A DNA stretch of 64,000 nucleotides from Akebia trifoliata (taxonomy: Eukaryota > Streptophyta > Magnoliopsida > Ranunculales > Lardizabalaceae): positions 20,280,586 to 20,344,585 of the forward strand of contig CM030707.1 of the NCBI GenBank assembly GCA_017979445.1. Reading direction: 5' to 3'. Shown here in pieces: positions 23,869 to 35,148 of the stretch. Below the pieces are notes generated by a model. The model made no database searches, was not told the origin of the DNA, and worked only from the letters and a program-made list of their open reading frames with translations. Position numbers and translations under genes: made by a program. Position 1 is the stretch's first letter; each line of letters starts with the position of its first letter.

Positions 23869-25920
23869 TTTCCCCAAGAAACGAAACCACAGAGAGAAAC
23901 AAACATGAGAGTCCAAATTCATGGATTTTGATCGATGTGTTGGAGCTCAATAGAGGATAAACCAAAAGAATTTCAGATTTTTTTATTTATGATTTAAAGA
24001 GAAATGGCCTCAATGGTTGAAAACCTACTCTTCCTACACCAACGTTCGACAACCTACCCTAAGCAACGGTAAGAAATTCTTTCCCTCCAAAAAATGGGTA
24101 GCTTAAGAGGAGTACTAATTTTTGGTATCGAAACTAGCTAGACCCATTTTTTATTTTTTTATTTTTTTTATATATAAAAAAGGTCCTGCCTTGGAGTGGT
24201 AACTTTTGGACTCCATTACCCATTGATAAATTATAATCCAACGCTCAAGATCAACATTAAATATTGCTCATCCATTTCTTAGATAACTAAATCAAGATTC
24301 AAAGAATAAACAAACAACAAAGCAATCTAAGAAATTTTGAAGGGAAACAAGTTCCATGCGAAGACGTCATGTATGAGTCCGGATTCTATCCACAAAGAGT
24401 AGAGGATTGAAACCCTCCTCCCACACCTCAACACATGCCTCATGCCTTGCGCCTCGTGCCTCATGCCACATACCACATGCGATATGCCACAATACAAGAT
24501 TGATGCTTAAAATATCTCATTTTTAAAATTTCCTTTGTGACTTTCGTGTTATGTGTTGAGATGCGAAAGGAGGGTTTCAATCCTCGACCTTGGGTCAATA
24601 CGGGAGAGAATCTTTTGTAGCGAGTTAAGACGGTTAGGAGAATGCCACGTCAGTTAGAAAGAAAAAACAAGCCGTTGAAAAAGAAAATTAACATTAAAGG
24701 TCCATTGACCGACCATTTTAAAAGGGAAAGTGCTGGATCATGAAGAAAAAATATTTTTTCAAAATTTTTTATTAAATCAGATCTAATTTAATATGATGAG
24801 AACCTCAATTTTATTTTCTATACTAATGCAAATTACTAGAATACCCCCATCTTTAAGGTCTTCAACGTCAACGTATACTTTTTTTAATCAAACCAAAGTT
24901 ATCTTGATTCCGTCATTTTCAACATAGTCTTTAACCCTTTATAGAAAACTTTAAGATTTTTGAACTCAAAATATCATCTTTTTTTATTTTTTCAAAAATT
25001 ATTTCTATTTAATTTTTCTTCTAAAAACTATCATCTTTCAAGTTCTTCAAACTCAATGATAAATTGTTTTCAATCTTTTCACCAATCTTTCAATTTAATC
25101 CTAATCTTATAAGTTTGTTGAAAACCCTAGACTATTTTACCCAAAATTTCATCATTATCTACTTCCCCAAAAATCCTATCTCGCATTGAGGTTTTGAAGG
25201 TTGAAACACATAATTTTAAGGTTAAATAGGGATGATTCTAAAGATTAAAAATCAAAGTAGTGAAGATTACTGATTTTGTTGAAAAAATAAGATAAAAATA
25301 AAGGATTTCTTTTATTATCAACAATTGAAGACTAGGGTATTACATCATTTAATTTTAAAGTGTCTTTAACACTGTCCTAAAACATGGAGTTTTAGCTAAC
25401 ATCTAGTGCTTATGTAACTTGTGTTATGGGAAGCTTTTGCGTTAACAAATCCAAATACTACCTAAGAGGCAATTACTCAAACAAATTAATTAATCAAGTT
25501 CATAGGATGCGTTCAGAAAATACTGAAATAATAAAGAAAATTAATTTAATGATCATGGAAATGTAATCGTGTCTAAGGCCATGCTTCGGACACTACAAAT
25601 CATGTCGAAATAAATGCAAATGGTTTGCTCTACAAATGTTTTACAATGCAAATGGTTTGCGATGAAAGATTTACTCTTGCTTGATAACCATTGGGCAATC
25701 TCTTTAGAATCTTTTTTGTGATTAGTTATTATTTACAATAAAAAATTTCGTTGTGATTTTTTTAAAGAATAAAACGTGGGAACAATTTTAATTTAATTCA
25801 AACTCATCAAAGAAATTATTCAAATTATAAATATACCCTCGATACTTGCGACATTAACACATTAATTTATAAAAATATCCCTAGAAAAATGTGTAGTAAC
25901 CTACATAGTGGAACTAAAAA
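23869..25920. other. Intergenic, AT-rich, one inverted repeat
   Basis: No coding similarity recognised. At 24402-24435 and 24549-24583 lies an inverted pair (GAGGATTGAAACCCTCCT and its complement) around a CATGCC-rich stretch, a possible foldback element. Near 25620-25680 GCAAATGGTTTGC occurs twice. Confidence 0.45.
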
Positions 25921-25925
25921 ATATC

Positions 25926-27624
25926 TATAGACACCTCAATTTGAACAGGCCTGACTCGAAAAGGATCCAAAAATTGTATTTTTATCACAATCAACACATC
26001 CAAAAATTCAAATCTTCAAAATTCAATCTTTTTTGTTCAAATCGAAGGGACCCTAAGACTTCAAGTAGTCCAATGGACTCACAATAAAGCCTATCTAACT
26101 TCTATCCCTAACTATTGTCTCAATCTCTTATCCTTATAACCTCAAACCCACAATCAAGTCCTAAGCCCATTGAAAACTCGCCTAGAATAACTTAACATAA
26201 CCTAATCAAATTCCAAGATCCCTTATCCAATCAACTTCCAACCTAACCTTAACTGTTACCTAAAGCCAATTTCAACTCATCCCCTAACCTAAGCTAATTC
26301 CAACCTAACTTAAACTACAACAAAATCCTAAGTCGAACATGCAAAAACTCATTCTAAAATCAAACCCCTACTCCTACCCATAACCATGTTCATATACATA
26401 TTCTTAACCAATCAAGATCCACACAACATATGATCATCAAGGTGGATACTTGTCACCATCACAACTCATCTTCAAAATTATTTTATCAAACCTCATCATT
26501 ACACCAAACAGTTATACAACTCAGACCACATGTCACCACCCAACATCATCAAATCACCAGTACAAGTCATCCCCACACTTATTCTTCTTAATTAAGTCAT
26601 CTATCACACTCACCCATACCATTGAATACATGCCACCATTAAACTCACTCTCCCAAAATCAAAATACCTATCCCCTTACATAATCATTATTTTAACCAAA
26701 CACCCACACCCCTCAACATTAACCAACCACTCAACCTAGATATGGGTTGCCTAACCAACCAAATTAGATTCTATCCATGGGTTTGGGTTTAAAGCAACTC
26801 ACTTACACCCTTTTATCAAATTACCTCTCCTCAACATCAAAATACCAAACACCCTATACCTAAATCTCAATGCCATTTTTTCTTAATCTTCTAATATTAA
26901 CCATTCTAACCCTAAAAGTAACCCTCAACCCCAATCAAACCCACCAAAACCTCTTAACTCACCGCCTCAACTTACTCAACTTTCAACCTAAAATCCATTG
27001 ATTTCAAATCCTTATACTACAAACATCTCAACCCTCAAATTTTACATGGAAGTTAAGATTAAGAAATACTTTAAGAACACAAAGAATAATATTAAAAAAA
27101 AGAGACTCAAAACTTCAAAGTAGGTGTAGGAAATAATTTTCCCTTTCTCCCTTATCCATCTTCATCTTTTAGTTTTTTCTTTTACCTCTCTTTTTCTTTT
27201 GATTTTAGAGGTTTACCTATCTTAAAATGTAAGTAATTCTAGTATAGTCATCGTGGGGTCTTTCTTTTAATGAGATGACCCTTATGATCTAGGCTCAAAA
27301 TAAAACCCCTTAAAGATTGAGAATTTAAGTATTATTTTCATCAACTTTCTTTTTTAGATTTTTTTTCAAAAAATAAAAAATGATCAATGTATAGGTAATC
27401 ATTTAAGATAGAAAAAATATGATGCCGAACACCTTTCTTATTTCTTAAATGAACCCCTTGCCTAGATCTTAGGTAGATTAGTATAATCCATACGAGAGTC
27501 ACTAAATTTAATCTAAAAAAAAAAAAAAATTCAGGTACCCATTTACACCTTATTCTAAAAAAAATGGTGATGACTCCAAATTCAAGTAGAGATTGAGTTT
27601 TTAATAGAAAAGTCCATGTCTACA
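25926..27624 (+). mobile_element. Solo LTR (1.70 kb), Tat/Ogre-like family, copy 2
   Basis: It starts TATAGACACCTC and ends ATGTCTACA, flanked by ATATC (25921-25925) and ACATC (27625-27629), a 5-bp TSD with one mismatch. It shares the ends, the CA-rich body and the GATGCCGAACACCTTTCTTA block with copy 1 (21378-22848), in the same orientation. Non-coding; an open frame at 26450-26683 is low-complexity. Confidence 0.7.
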
Positions 27625-27639
27625 ACATCCATCATCAAA

Positions 27640-28140
27640 AAAATTATTCACATTACAAAAATACTTTTAGTACTTGTTACAATAACATGAATGTGTATTT
27701 ACAAAAGTACATCCATGATGAGAGATATTTTTGTCATAAAATCGATGAGGGGTATTTTTTTTAATTTTCACATACAAGTAAATGTTAGGATGAGATGTAT
27801 TTTTGTAAATTCATATGCATGTTATTACTCTAAGTATTGAGGGCCGTTTTTATTTAATGTATTTTCGTAAATTTATGTGTATATTGTTGTATCAAGTACA
27901 TTATAATTTAATTAATTTTCTTGATAATAGGCATTTTGGTTATTTTATATATATAGGATGGAGTCAAATAATTTTGCAAATGATTTGCGGTACATTTTGT
28001 GTTGCGAATCATTTGCTGAAATTTCTTAAGAATTTAGATGATCCATGCAAATGCTTTTTTGCGATGCAAATCATTTGCATTGGGTAACCAATCACTAATA
28101 AAATTGATTTTAGAAAATTAATTTACAAATGGTTTGCATC
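27640..28140. repeat. Foldback sequence and GCAAATGATTTGC palindromes
   Basis: Inverted arms at about 27657-27720 and 27780-27855 share TACTTGTTACAATAACATG-like sequence. At 27976-28080 and 28115-28135 the palindrome GCAAATGATTTGC recurs in variants, as at 25620-25680 on the other side of the solo LTR. Possibly one MITE split by the LTR insertion. Confidence 0.4.
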
Positions 28141-28281
28141 ATATCCAGAGGGTCTAATTGTCTTTTTCGACTTTCTCTTATTTACACTTAAATCTTTTAG
28201 TGAGATTGAGTGTAGTGGTATTGCATTGTTTCATGGATGATCAATACCATCCAATATGAATACAAAGAAATTAATGGTGAA

Positions 28282-28514
28282 ATCTTGAGAGGTTGACTCA
28301 ATGGAAATTTTGGACCGATAAGCGGTTAATACCCGTAGGTCATGAGTTTGATACCTGAACATTAATTCTTCAGGGACCACCCGTGAGGATGCACCCTCAC
28401 TTTCCTAGTGCGTGTGTAGCACTCACCCGAGGACTAGTCATTGGACAAGCCCGGTCCACTATCTACAAGGATACCCAATTACAAAAAAAGAAAAAAAAAA
28501 AAAAAAAAAAGAAG
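28282..28514 (+). mobile_element. tRNA-derived SINE, copy 1
   Basis: The 5' part has pol III-like boxes: TTGACTCAATGGAAATTTT (A box) and GGTCATGAGTTTGATACC (B box). The body GCACCCTCACTTTCCTAGTG is shared with the minus-strand copy at 48150-48377, and it ends in an A-rich tail. The TSD is GAAATTAATGGTGAA (28267-28281) and GAAATCAATGGTGAA (28515-28529), 14 of 15 identical. Confidence 0.85.
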
Positions 28515-28529
28515 GAAATCAATGGTGAA

Positions 28530-29262
28530 CATGATTTGAACTAGTCTCCAAAAATGTGACTTTAGACAAATCTTAATTTACTTTTGGAAAGTGATTTCGA
28601 TCTTTAAGATCATATTCCTGATGAAAAATTCTTTCAAATAGCATTTATGCCCATGGCTTCTGTGTGCATAATGGTCATCTTTTGGCGGCTGTTATATGAA
28701 TTTTTTTTTTTTTTAAGTAGCTGATTCCAAAGTATTGATGATTGGACATTATAATGTCCGAATTCACAACTGTACAAGAAAACGAAATCGTGCCAACTTG
28801 AGTCTTGCATGATAAAGTTATGCCTTGAAATTATCTACTCCGGCTAGAATCATTTTTTAGTTGACTATGACGCCAAAAACTACAGGGGTCATGATCTAGG
28901 TGCTCGAATGTCCAAAAAAAAGTCGGAATAATCGTGAGTTAGGTCGAACAAGACAAATAAAAATATATTAAAATCCTAAATATTTTACTTTTTTTCTTCT
29001 CTTTTAAAATTACTTATTATCAATAAAAATATCATACAACTATGAATCTATTGGAGGATTTGGATGCCAATAAGGCGCCGATTTGACAAATCGGTTATAG
29101 ATCAACATACCTCGATCTAATAAGACCCAATCCTATAATTAATATATAAAGGACGTATATTTATATATATTATATAAATGTATATTATATTTTATATGTA
29201 CATTATCAATTCAAATCAAGTTAATCTGATTGTGTTTGGGTATAATGTATTGGATTAATACA
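28530..29262. other. Intergenic, nothing recognised
   Basis: AT-rich sequence without coding signal or element ends. Confidence 0.4.
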
Positions 29263-29270
29263 ATCCTATA

Positions 29271-29528
29271 CAGGGGCGGAGCCAGGTTTTTGTTGTCGTG
29301 GGGGCAAATTACAAATAGAAAAATTTTCTGATTTTCTATGGGGGCAAAGCAGTATAATGTTAAAAAAATTTGTGGGGGCAAATTACAGATAGAAAAATTT
29401 TCAAAACTTTGGGGGCAAAGCAGTAGAATGTTAATTTTTTTAAAAAAATTATTAGTATCTCCCTATTAATTTTAGAAATTCTTATGGGGGCAATTGCCCT
29501 CACTGCCCCCACTGTAAATCCGCCCTTG
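29271..29528. mobile_element. hAT MITE (CAGGGGCGGAGCCAG), 258 bp
   Basis: It starts CAGGGGCGGAGCCAGG and ends AAATCCGCCCTTG, inverted ends of a widespread plant hAT MITE type. A perfect 8-bp TSD, ATCCTATA, flanks it (29263-29270 and 29529-29536). Inside, a GGGGGCAAATTACA...GGGGGCAAAGCAGTA block of about 70 bp is present twice. Confidence 0.92.
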
Positions 29529-29536
29529 ATCCTATA

Positions 29537-29939
29537 CGTATCAATCCATTGATAGTCCTCAATCAACTCTGGTTTAAGTCGTCATGTTCTTTATATCCGA
29601 CCATTGGTTTGGTTCTTGTCAAAGATGTTCTGATGCTTAAATTAGAAATATTGTTCAAGTTCTAAGAATAATCTTAAGATCGAAATCATTTTACATAATT
29701 TCCCTTTTGCCTCCATTAGTGCATTTCTTATCGTTCTCACAATCTTAATAATTCGTGATTATAATTTTTATAGATTATCGTAGTTAGTTACACTCCTACA
29801 TATATTACATTGACCCTTCGTTCCTATTGGAACTCAGTTACTCTCTTGCTTGCATCTCCTTAGCTCCTATAGTTCATATTACATTGAGCCTCACTCAAGC
29901 TAAAAGGAGGAGTTTTGAAAGATTCTCGGAACTGGGAGG
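29537..29939. other. Intergenic, nothing recognised
   Basis: No gene. TATATTACATTGACCC and ATATTACATTGAGCC recur about 85 bp apart, a short direct repeat of unknown origin. Confidence 0.4.
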
Positions 29940-30159
29940 CCCATTTGCTATATGCAGGCAAATCCGTACCTGTCTGGAGTTTGGAAGGCTTTAGAATGCT
30001 TGCAAATTGGGGCTCCATGTCGAATCTGTACCACGCTGCTTCGTGGTCGCTGTTGTGAGGGATGACAACCTACAACTGCTAATGAGGACCGTTCCACTCG
30101 TGCCCCCTTGACGAGGGGTGTCATTCGTTGCACTCACCTTAAGGAACCTGCGGATTGAC
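29940..30159. other. GC-richer island of unknown origin
   Basis: Base composition differs sharply from both sides. The minus strand is open from 30133 to 29948 (61 residues, starting MQRMTPLVKGARVERSS) with no domain I can name. It ends against the TAA duplication of the next MITE. It may be a fragment of a higher-GC sequence such as ribosomal spacer or organellar DNA; not identified. Confidence 0.4.
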
Positions 30160-30162
30160 TAA

Positions 30163-31257
30163 GGTGGTGTTTGTTTGCGCTATTTTTCAGTGCTTATTGC
30201 TGAAAAAAATTAAATTCAGCACTTTTGTCAAAATAGCGCGTTTGTTTACTCGTGCTTATTGCTGAAAATAAGTGAAAAAAATTCAGCACTATTTTGATGC
30301 TGAAAAAAAGTGCTGAAGCGGTAAGCACTTCGCTTTTTCAACACGGACAAGTATGCCCTTTGTTTTTTTGAGCATGGACAACTATGCCCTTATTCTTAAA
30401 AGGATATTACCTCTTATATCCCATGGATAAGTATATAGACACCCCACAAATTAATAAACCCACACCATAGCTAAATTATTTTGTCTTATATGGGTTAAAA
30501 ATTTTGGAATGAGTTGATTTTTGGTGAGGATGATCTCTACAATGAGGAGATCATTCTCACAAAAAATCAGCACATCTTGAAACTTTTAACCCTATCAAAA
30601 CAAGTTCAAGAATCGTAAATTGTCCATTTTTTTTTTTTTGAAAACTATTTTTAACGAGTTAGAAGTTTCAAAATAAACTGATTTTTGGTGAGGATGATCT
30701 CTAGACCATATAAATTATCCTCACTAAAAATTTGGTCATTCCAAAAATTTTTAATCCATATAAAACAAAACAAAAAATGGCTATAGTGTGGGTTGCCCTT
30801 ATTAATTCATAGGGTGCTTTTATAATTGCACATCCTTCATTTCCATCGAAAATTATTCATAAAAAATTAAGTTCTTTTTAAAGTTGATTTCAAATTTTGG
30901 TGACTTGTATGACATTATTATTTTTAATTTGAAATTTGTGGGCTTTTATAAATAGAAATTATTATTTATAAATTGAAGATTTGAGTATTATTTATTATTT
31001 AAAATAAATTGTATTTTAATTTTATAAGAAATAATATATTTTATTGTGTTTGATAATAAATAAGCATTTAAAACATGCAAACAATGTATAATATGATTGT
31101 AAGGGTAACAAAGACAATTTATCAGTTTCAGCAATGCGTAACAAACATGATTCAGCATCTAAACAAACAACTTTTTTAGCACTTAAATTCAGCGCTTATA
31201 AGTTTCAGCGCTTAATGCTATTCAGCACTTATTTTTTTCAGTTTAACAAACAGCACC
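30163..31257. mobile_element. PIF/Harbinger MITE, 1.1 kb
   Basis: It starts GGTGGTGTTTGTTTG and ends AACAAACAGCACC, flanked by TAA (30160-30162 and 31258-31260), the 3-bp TSD of Harbinger elements. The subterminal regions repeat AGTGCTGAA and CAGCACTT many times in both orientations. The centre hosts another inverted-repeat element (30437-30830). Confidence 0.8.
30437..30830. mobile_element. Hairpin element nested in the Harbinger MITE
   Basis: Long inverted arms: ACCCACACCATAG...TTTTGTCTTATATGGG at the left, and the complement CCATATAAAACAAAACA...CTATAGTGTGGGT at the right. Each arm contains the module GATTTTTGGTGAGGATGATC, itself a hairpin. It belongs to the family of the array at 49438-51346, closest to its first unit. 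Confidence 0.7.
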
Positions 31258-31724
31258 TAAGGCGACCACTTAATTTAATGAAAAAGGCGTACTAGTCATT
31301 GGTCGAAGGAGAAAGACTAAGACAACTCTTGTTTTCTTATTGGCTGGATTATTTTGACCGGCTCATCCCTTTTAATTGTCTAGCTTTATACTAATTGGTC
31401 GACTAAGCAGGTTTGAATCAGATAGGTATCAATCTCAAAGAAATTTACCACACCTAAACCTGATCTGAAATAATGTTTTGTTTAGGATCTGATCCAAAAC
31501 ATAAATATGCGTCATATATTTATTTTAAAGCATATTATGTCCAAATAAGTTATCAAATCGGGTTGATCTGGATCGAGACTTATCGGATCAAAATGGATTA
31601 AGATTCTTAACCAATCCGATCCAATCCATTAAGGCCCTAACAATCTGGACTAAAATGTTCATTGGGCCATTCCGATCCATTCACATTCCTAATGCTCCAC
31701 GTTACTGAAGTGCAAAGTAATGAA

Positions 31725-32462
31725 GGAAAATAACTTAAAGGACTCTCGTGGAGGGATTTCTTTCTAATTAATCCCTAAGTTTTCAACGGTTGTTTAGCAA
31801 GACATATAATAAACCTTTTCTTTCTAAATGGTCCTTGGACCTCATCTCCCACATTTCTTGCGATTGAATGTCTTAACCGTTCGAACTCATTGTTTTTATT
31901 CAAAAATTAGATATTTTATATTTTAATCGAGTTTCAAATATTATATTCTATCATTAAGAAAGAAAAAGTCATTTTCAAAAAAAAATTCCAAATATTTTGA
32001 AGGTGTATAAAATAAAATATAAAGGATTTTTTCACTTTTATTTTTCTTAGTTTTTGGATGAAAATCATTCAATAATGATTCTTTTAAGTTGAAATCATTT
32101 AAACAAGTCATTATCTTAAGATTTTAGTCGATCTTTCCGTATATTTTAGTCGAAAAAACTCAAAAATTAAAAATGAGTAGGTTTACCATTTTTTTATTTT
32201 AAAAAATGGTGAAACTCGAAAGTAATTAAAAAAAACGTCGAGTTCGACAATAAATAAAAAGTGGTGAACTCGACAATAAATAGTGGTGATTTCGACAGTA
32301 AAAATTGTGAACGTGGCACTAAATAAAAAAGTGTTGAGTTCGACAGTACGAAGGACCATTAAGAAATAAAAAATTTGTCAAATGTCCATTCAAGCTAGCG
32401 TGCAAAACTTAAGGATCATTTAGAAAGAGACCCCTCCGTGAGGGTCCTTTAAATAATTTTCC
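31725..32462. mobile_element. MITE with 55-bp TIRs and internal tandem repeat
   Basis: Left end GGAAAATAACTTAAAGGACT and further CTCGTGGAGGG; the right end is the complement, closing CCTTTAAATAATTTTCC. A further copy of the left end is at 35728-35825. Inside, 32175-32345 holds about five imperfect units of roughly 30 bp around GAGTTCGACAATAAATAAAA. MULE-like by its long TIR; TSD not certain. Confidence 0.6.
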
Positions 32463-32675
32463 TAAGTGATAACTACATGACACCGCATGACTTACGTGTT
32501 ACCATTTTTTGTCCTCCTACCAATAAATAAAGTGGGGGGAACAAAACTTTCCTAGAGATGCGTATGAATATCTCTAGGAATAGCATCGCATCTAAAGCGG
32601 TATTTTTCCACTACGACGCCTCGATTTGTGGTTCTCCTACACGTTTTGGACACGGAATCTCTCTCTTTTATTTCT

Positions 32676-32686
32676 CTTTAAAAAGT
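32676..32686 (+). promoter_or_regulatory. Probable TATA element of the CYSTM gene
   Basis: CTTTAAAAAG lies about 55 bp before the ATG at 32738. It is followed by a CT-rich leader (32691-32730) typical of plant 5' UTRs. Motif seen; use inferred. Confidence 0.35.
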
Positions 32687-32737
32687 AAAGCCTCTCTCTC
32701 TCTCCCCCAAAATTTATTCTCTTTCAACTGAAGAAAG

Positions 32738-33131
32738 ATGAGTTACTACAACCAGTCACAGCCCCCTGTTGGTGTTCCTCCTCCTCAAGGTACCACCAAA
32801 TCTAGGGTTTTATTTTTTCCCTAATTTTATTTGTAATTTTTTTTAGGGTTTTGGGTTCAATTGATGAAAGGTTTGATTTTGTTATTAGGGTTTCTAATTC
32901 TAATGTTTGTTTCTTTACTTGTGTTTGGTTTGATTGATTAGGTTATCCTCCTGAAGGCTACTCTAAAGACGCTTACCCTCCACAAGGATACCCTCCACAA
33001 GGTTATCCTCCACAAGGCTATCCTCAACAAGGTTATCCTCAACAAGGTTACCCCCCACAAGGCTATCCTCCTCAATACGCTCAGCAGCCACAGAAGCAAA
33101 GTCAGAGCACTGGTTTATTGGAAGGATGGTA

Positions 33132-33191
<60 letters not shown>

Positions 33192-35148
33192 TAGATCTGG
33201 AAATCGATTCAGATCTAGTCGATCTGGACCGTTCATCCGGATTGCAGACAAGTCCTCCCGGCTTACCTGAGTGGGCTGGATCTAACGTGCGCTTGTGCGT
33301 ATTTTTAAAGATGAATTAAAGTCAAAACAAGCTCTTAAATCTTCTTTCCTTCGCTAAATTTCCCAAAATGCCCTTACAGTTTTCCAAAACTTTGTATAAA
33401 TTATAATTGGTGTTAATTTTTTTTTCCTTCACTGTTCTTGAATTGCTAAATTAAAGAAGTGTTTTTTATTTTCATTTTCTTTAATGAGAGGGTTTCATGA
33501 ACTTACCTCTATAATTATCCCACTTTTTCCTAATTGGATTGAAATTAATCTTAGTTTGCTCTTGAATTGCTACAGTTGACTTAATTAATCGATCACATTG
33601 ACTCATCTGAGATTGGAGATGACTCGGTCCATATTTTGAGATAGTCAATGTGAATTGTCCAATCTTATTGATTCATTTGATATTAGGGGTGTTAATGGGT
33701 TGGTTCTACATACACCCAGAACCGGTCCCTAAATAAAATCTTGGTTCTGGGTATGAGATCCTTGGATCCAGAATCGACCCGATACATATCCAGATATCCA
33801 TTGGATTGTGTTTTTTTTTTTTTTTTCCGGGAATGAGAAAGAAAATATGAATATCCAATAAAATAGACAATTATTTATAAATGTAACAATTTGTCTTGTA
33901 ATTCCTCAATTGAAAGTTAAGATCAAAAATAAATTCTTCAAGCAAATCAAATTTTGAAAATAAAATCATAGAAAATTATAGTATGAACCATTTATTTGCT
34001 GTTGAAATTGTATAAAAATATGCCAAATGAATGGGAATACATGTAGAGAAAAGGAAAAAAATTAAAGACTTCACATTTTCTTTATATTTTAATTTTACTT
34101 CAATTATATTTACTTTTAAGACATCTCTGTCTTAGCATTTACTTTGACTACTAATTTTATTATAATATTATAAATTTACCACCAGCCAAAGGAGACCCAA
34201 TTCTTATTGACCAATCGGGTACCCGTTGATACTGTTATTCGGGATTAGAGATGACTCATTGAATATTTTGAAAATATCTCCTTGGTCTTTTTTATGTAAA
34301 ATAATTAATTTTTTAGAGATTTTTTATGTTCATTTTAGTAATCTAATGTCTAAGGTCACATGGGATATAAGCATTCTCCACAACTTTGGATTTGGGAAGG
34401 CATTATTATGGTGTACTTGTTGATAGGTATTTTGTAAGACTAATGATTTCTGAACTGAGCCTGACAGCCGGACTCAAAAACTCACTGACGTGTCATGTGC
34501 AAAGAACTGTAGTTCTTTCGCAAGGGTTACACAACTGTACCCATGGGATACACAACTGAAGAGCAGATGGCAGGTCGGTCAGGTTGGTTATGTATCCTGA
34601 GGGACAGAATCTACCATTCTTTACCCATGCCACATTGGTGAGTTTTGAGTCTCGCTGTGTATCTCAATGAAAAAGATCTATGGTTCTGTGCCCTTGCCAC
34701 GTCAGCAGTGTACCCAACCGCGTGCATTCATCATTATTCTCTTCGTAATAGGACAGTCTTTTTGAAAATTTGAAACCGTGGAGAATGCCAAATGAGGTAA
34801 AGAATCTCCCTTATTGAAATATCGTTATATTAAGAAATAATTTTTGAAACAATTTAATCAGATTGATTAATCTGGAAACAAGATGACTCGAATGAATCAA
34901 CTCACCATCTAGGATGATTTTGATTCTTCTACCAGACCTCTTAACCAGAAAGAAAGAACAAGTTGCATCATTTCAAATCCATCCACAAACGAATTGTCTC
35001 TGTGTCTTGTACGGTTTAGGAAGCATTATGGAAGTAATATGGTCTTGGACCATTGTTTTTTTTTGTGTGTGTAAACTACAAATAGTGTATAATTTTGTGC
35101 AGTTTGGCCGCTCTTTGCTGTTGCTGCCTTCTGGACGCGTGCTTCTAA
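32738..35148 (+). CDS. WIH2-like: CYSTM (cysteine-rich transmembrane) peptide, WIH2-like; three exons
   Basis: Exons 32738-32789, 32942-33128 and 35103-35148 join in frame (52+187+46 nt) to 94 codons plus TAA; introns are GT-AG. The protein begins MSYYNQSQPP, carries tandem YPPQGYPP/YPQQGYPQ units from about residue 18 to 60, then QKQSQSTGLLEG, and ends CLAALCCCCLLDACF, the CYSTM module. Plant family members (WINDHOSE1/2 and relatives) are about 70-100 residues and insert in membranes through the Cys-rich tail; WIH1/2 act in ovule and germline development and others in stress. The last exon is only 46 nt and encodes the whole Cys-rich tail. Intron 2 (1974 bp) carries a (CT)n tract, a hAT MITE and a foldback element. 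Family certain; which paralog is not. Confidence 0.92.
33131..33187 (+). repeat. (CT)n microsatellite in intron 2
   Basis: About 27 CT units directly after the exon 2 donor (GTAACC). The apparent Arg-Glu repeat frame on the other strand is an artefact of it. Confidence 0.95.
33684..34237. mobile_element. hAT MITE in intron 2 of the CYSTM gene
   Basis: Left end TAGGGGTGTTAATGGGTTGG is a typical hAT MITE terminus; the right end CCCGTTGATACTGTTA is its decayed complement. Flanking 8-mers match only partly. Confidence 0.6.
34449..34670. mobile_element. Foldback element (GACTCAAAAACTCAC family), intron 2
   Basis: Inverted arms: GACTCAAAAACTCACTGACG at the left and ACATTGGTGAGTTTTGAGTC at the right, with GGGATACACAAC inside. 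Related copies are at 47447-47611 and 51707-51872. Confidence 0.6.

Noticed and set aside
29948..30133. 61-residue minus-strand frame as a real gene
   Set aside because: No family, no regulatory context; only the composition of the block is notable.
32963..33190. Minus-strand frame starting with an Arg-Glu repeat
   Set aside because: Shadow of the CYSTM exon 2 and the (CT)n tract; the plus strand explains the region.
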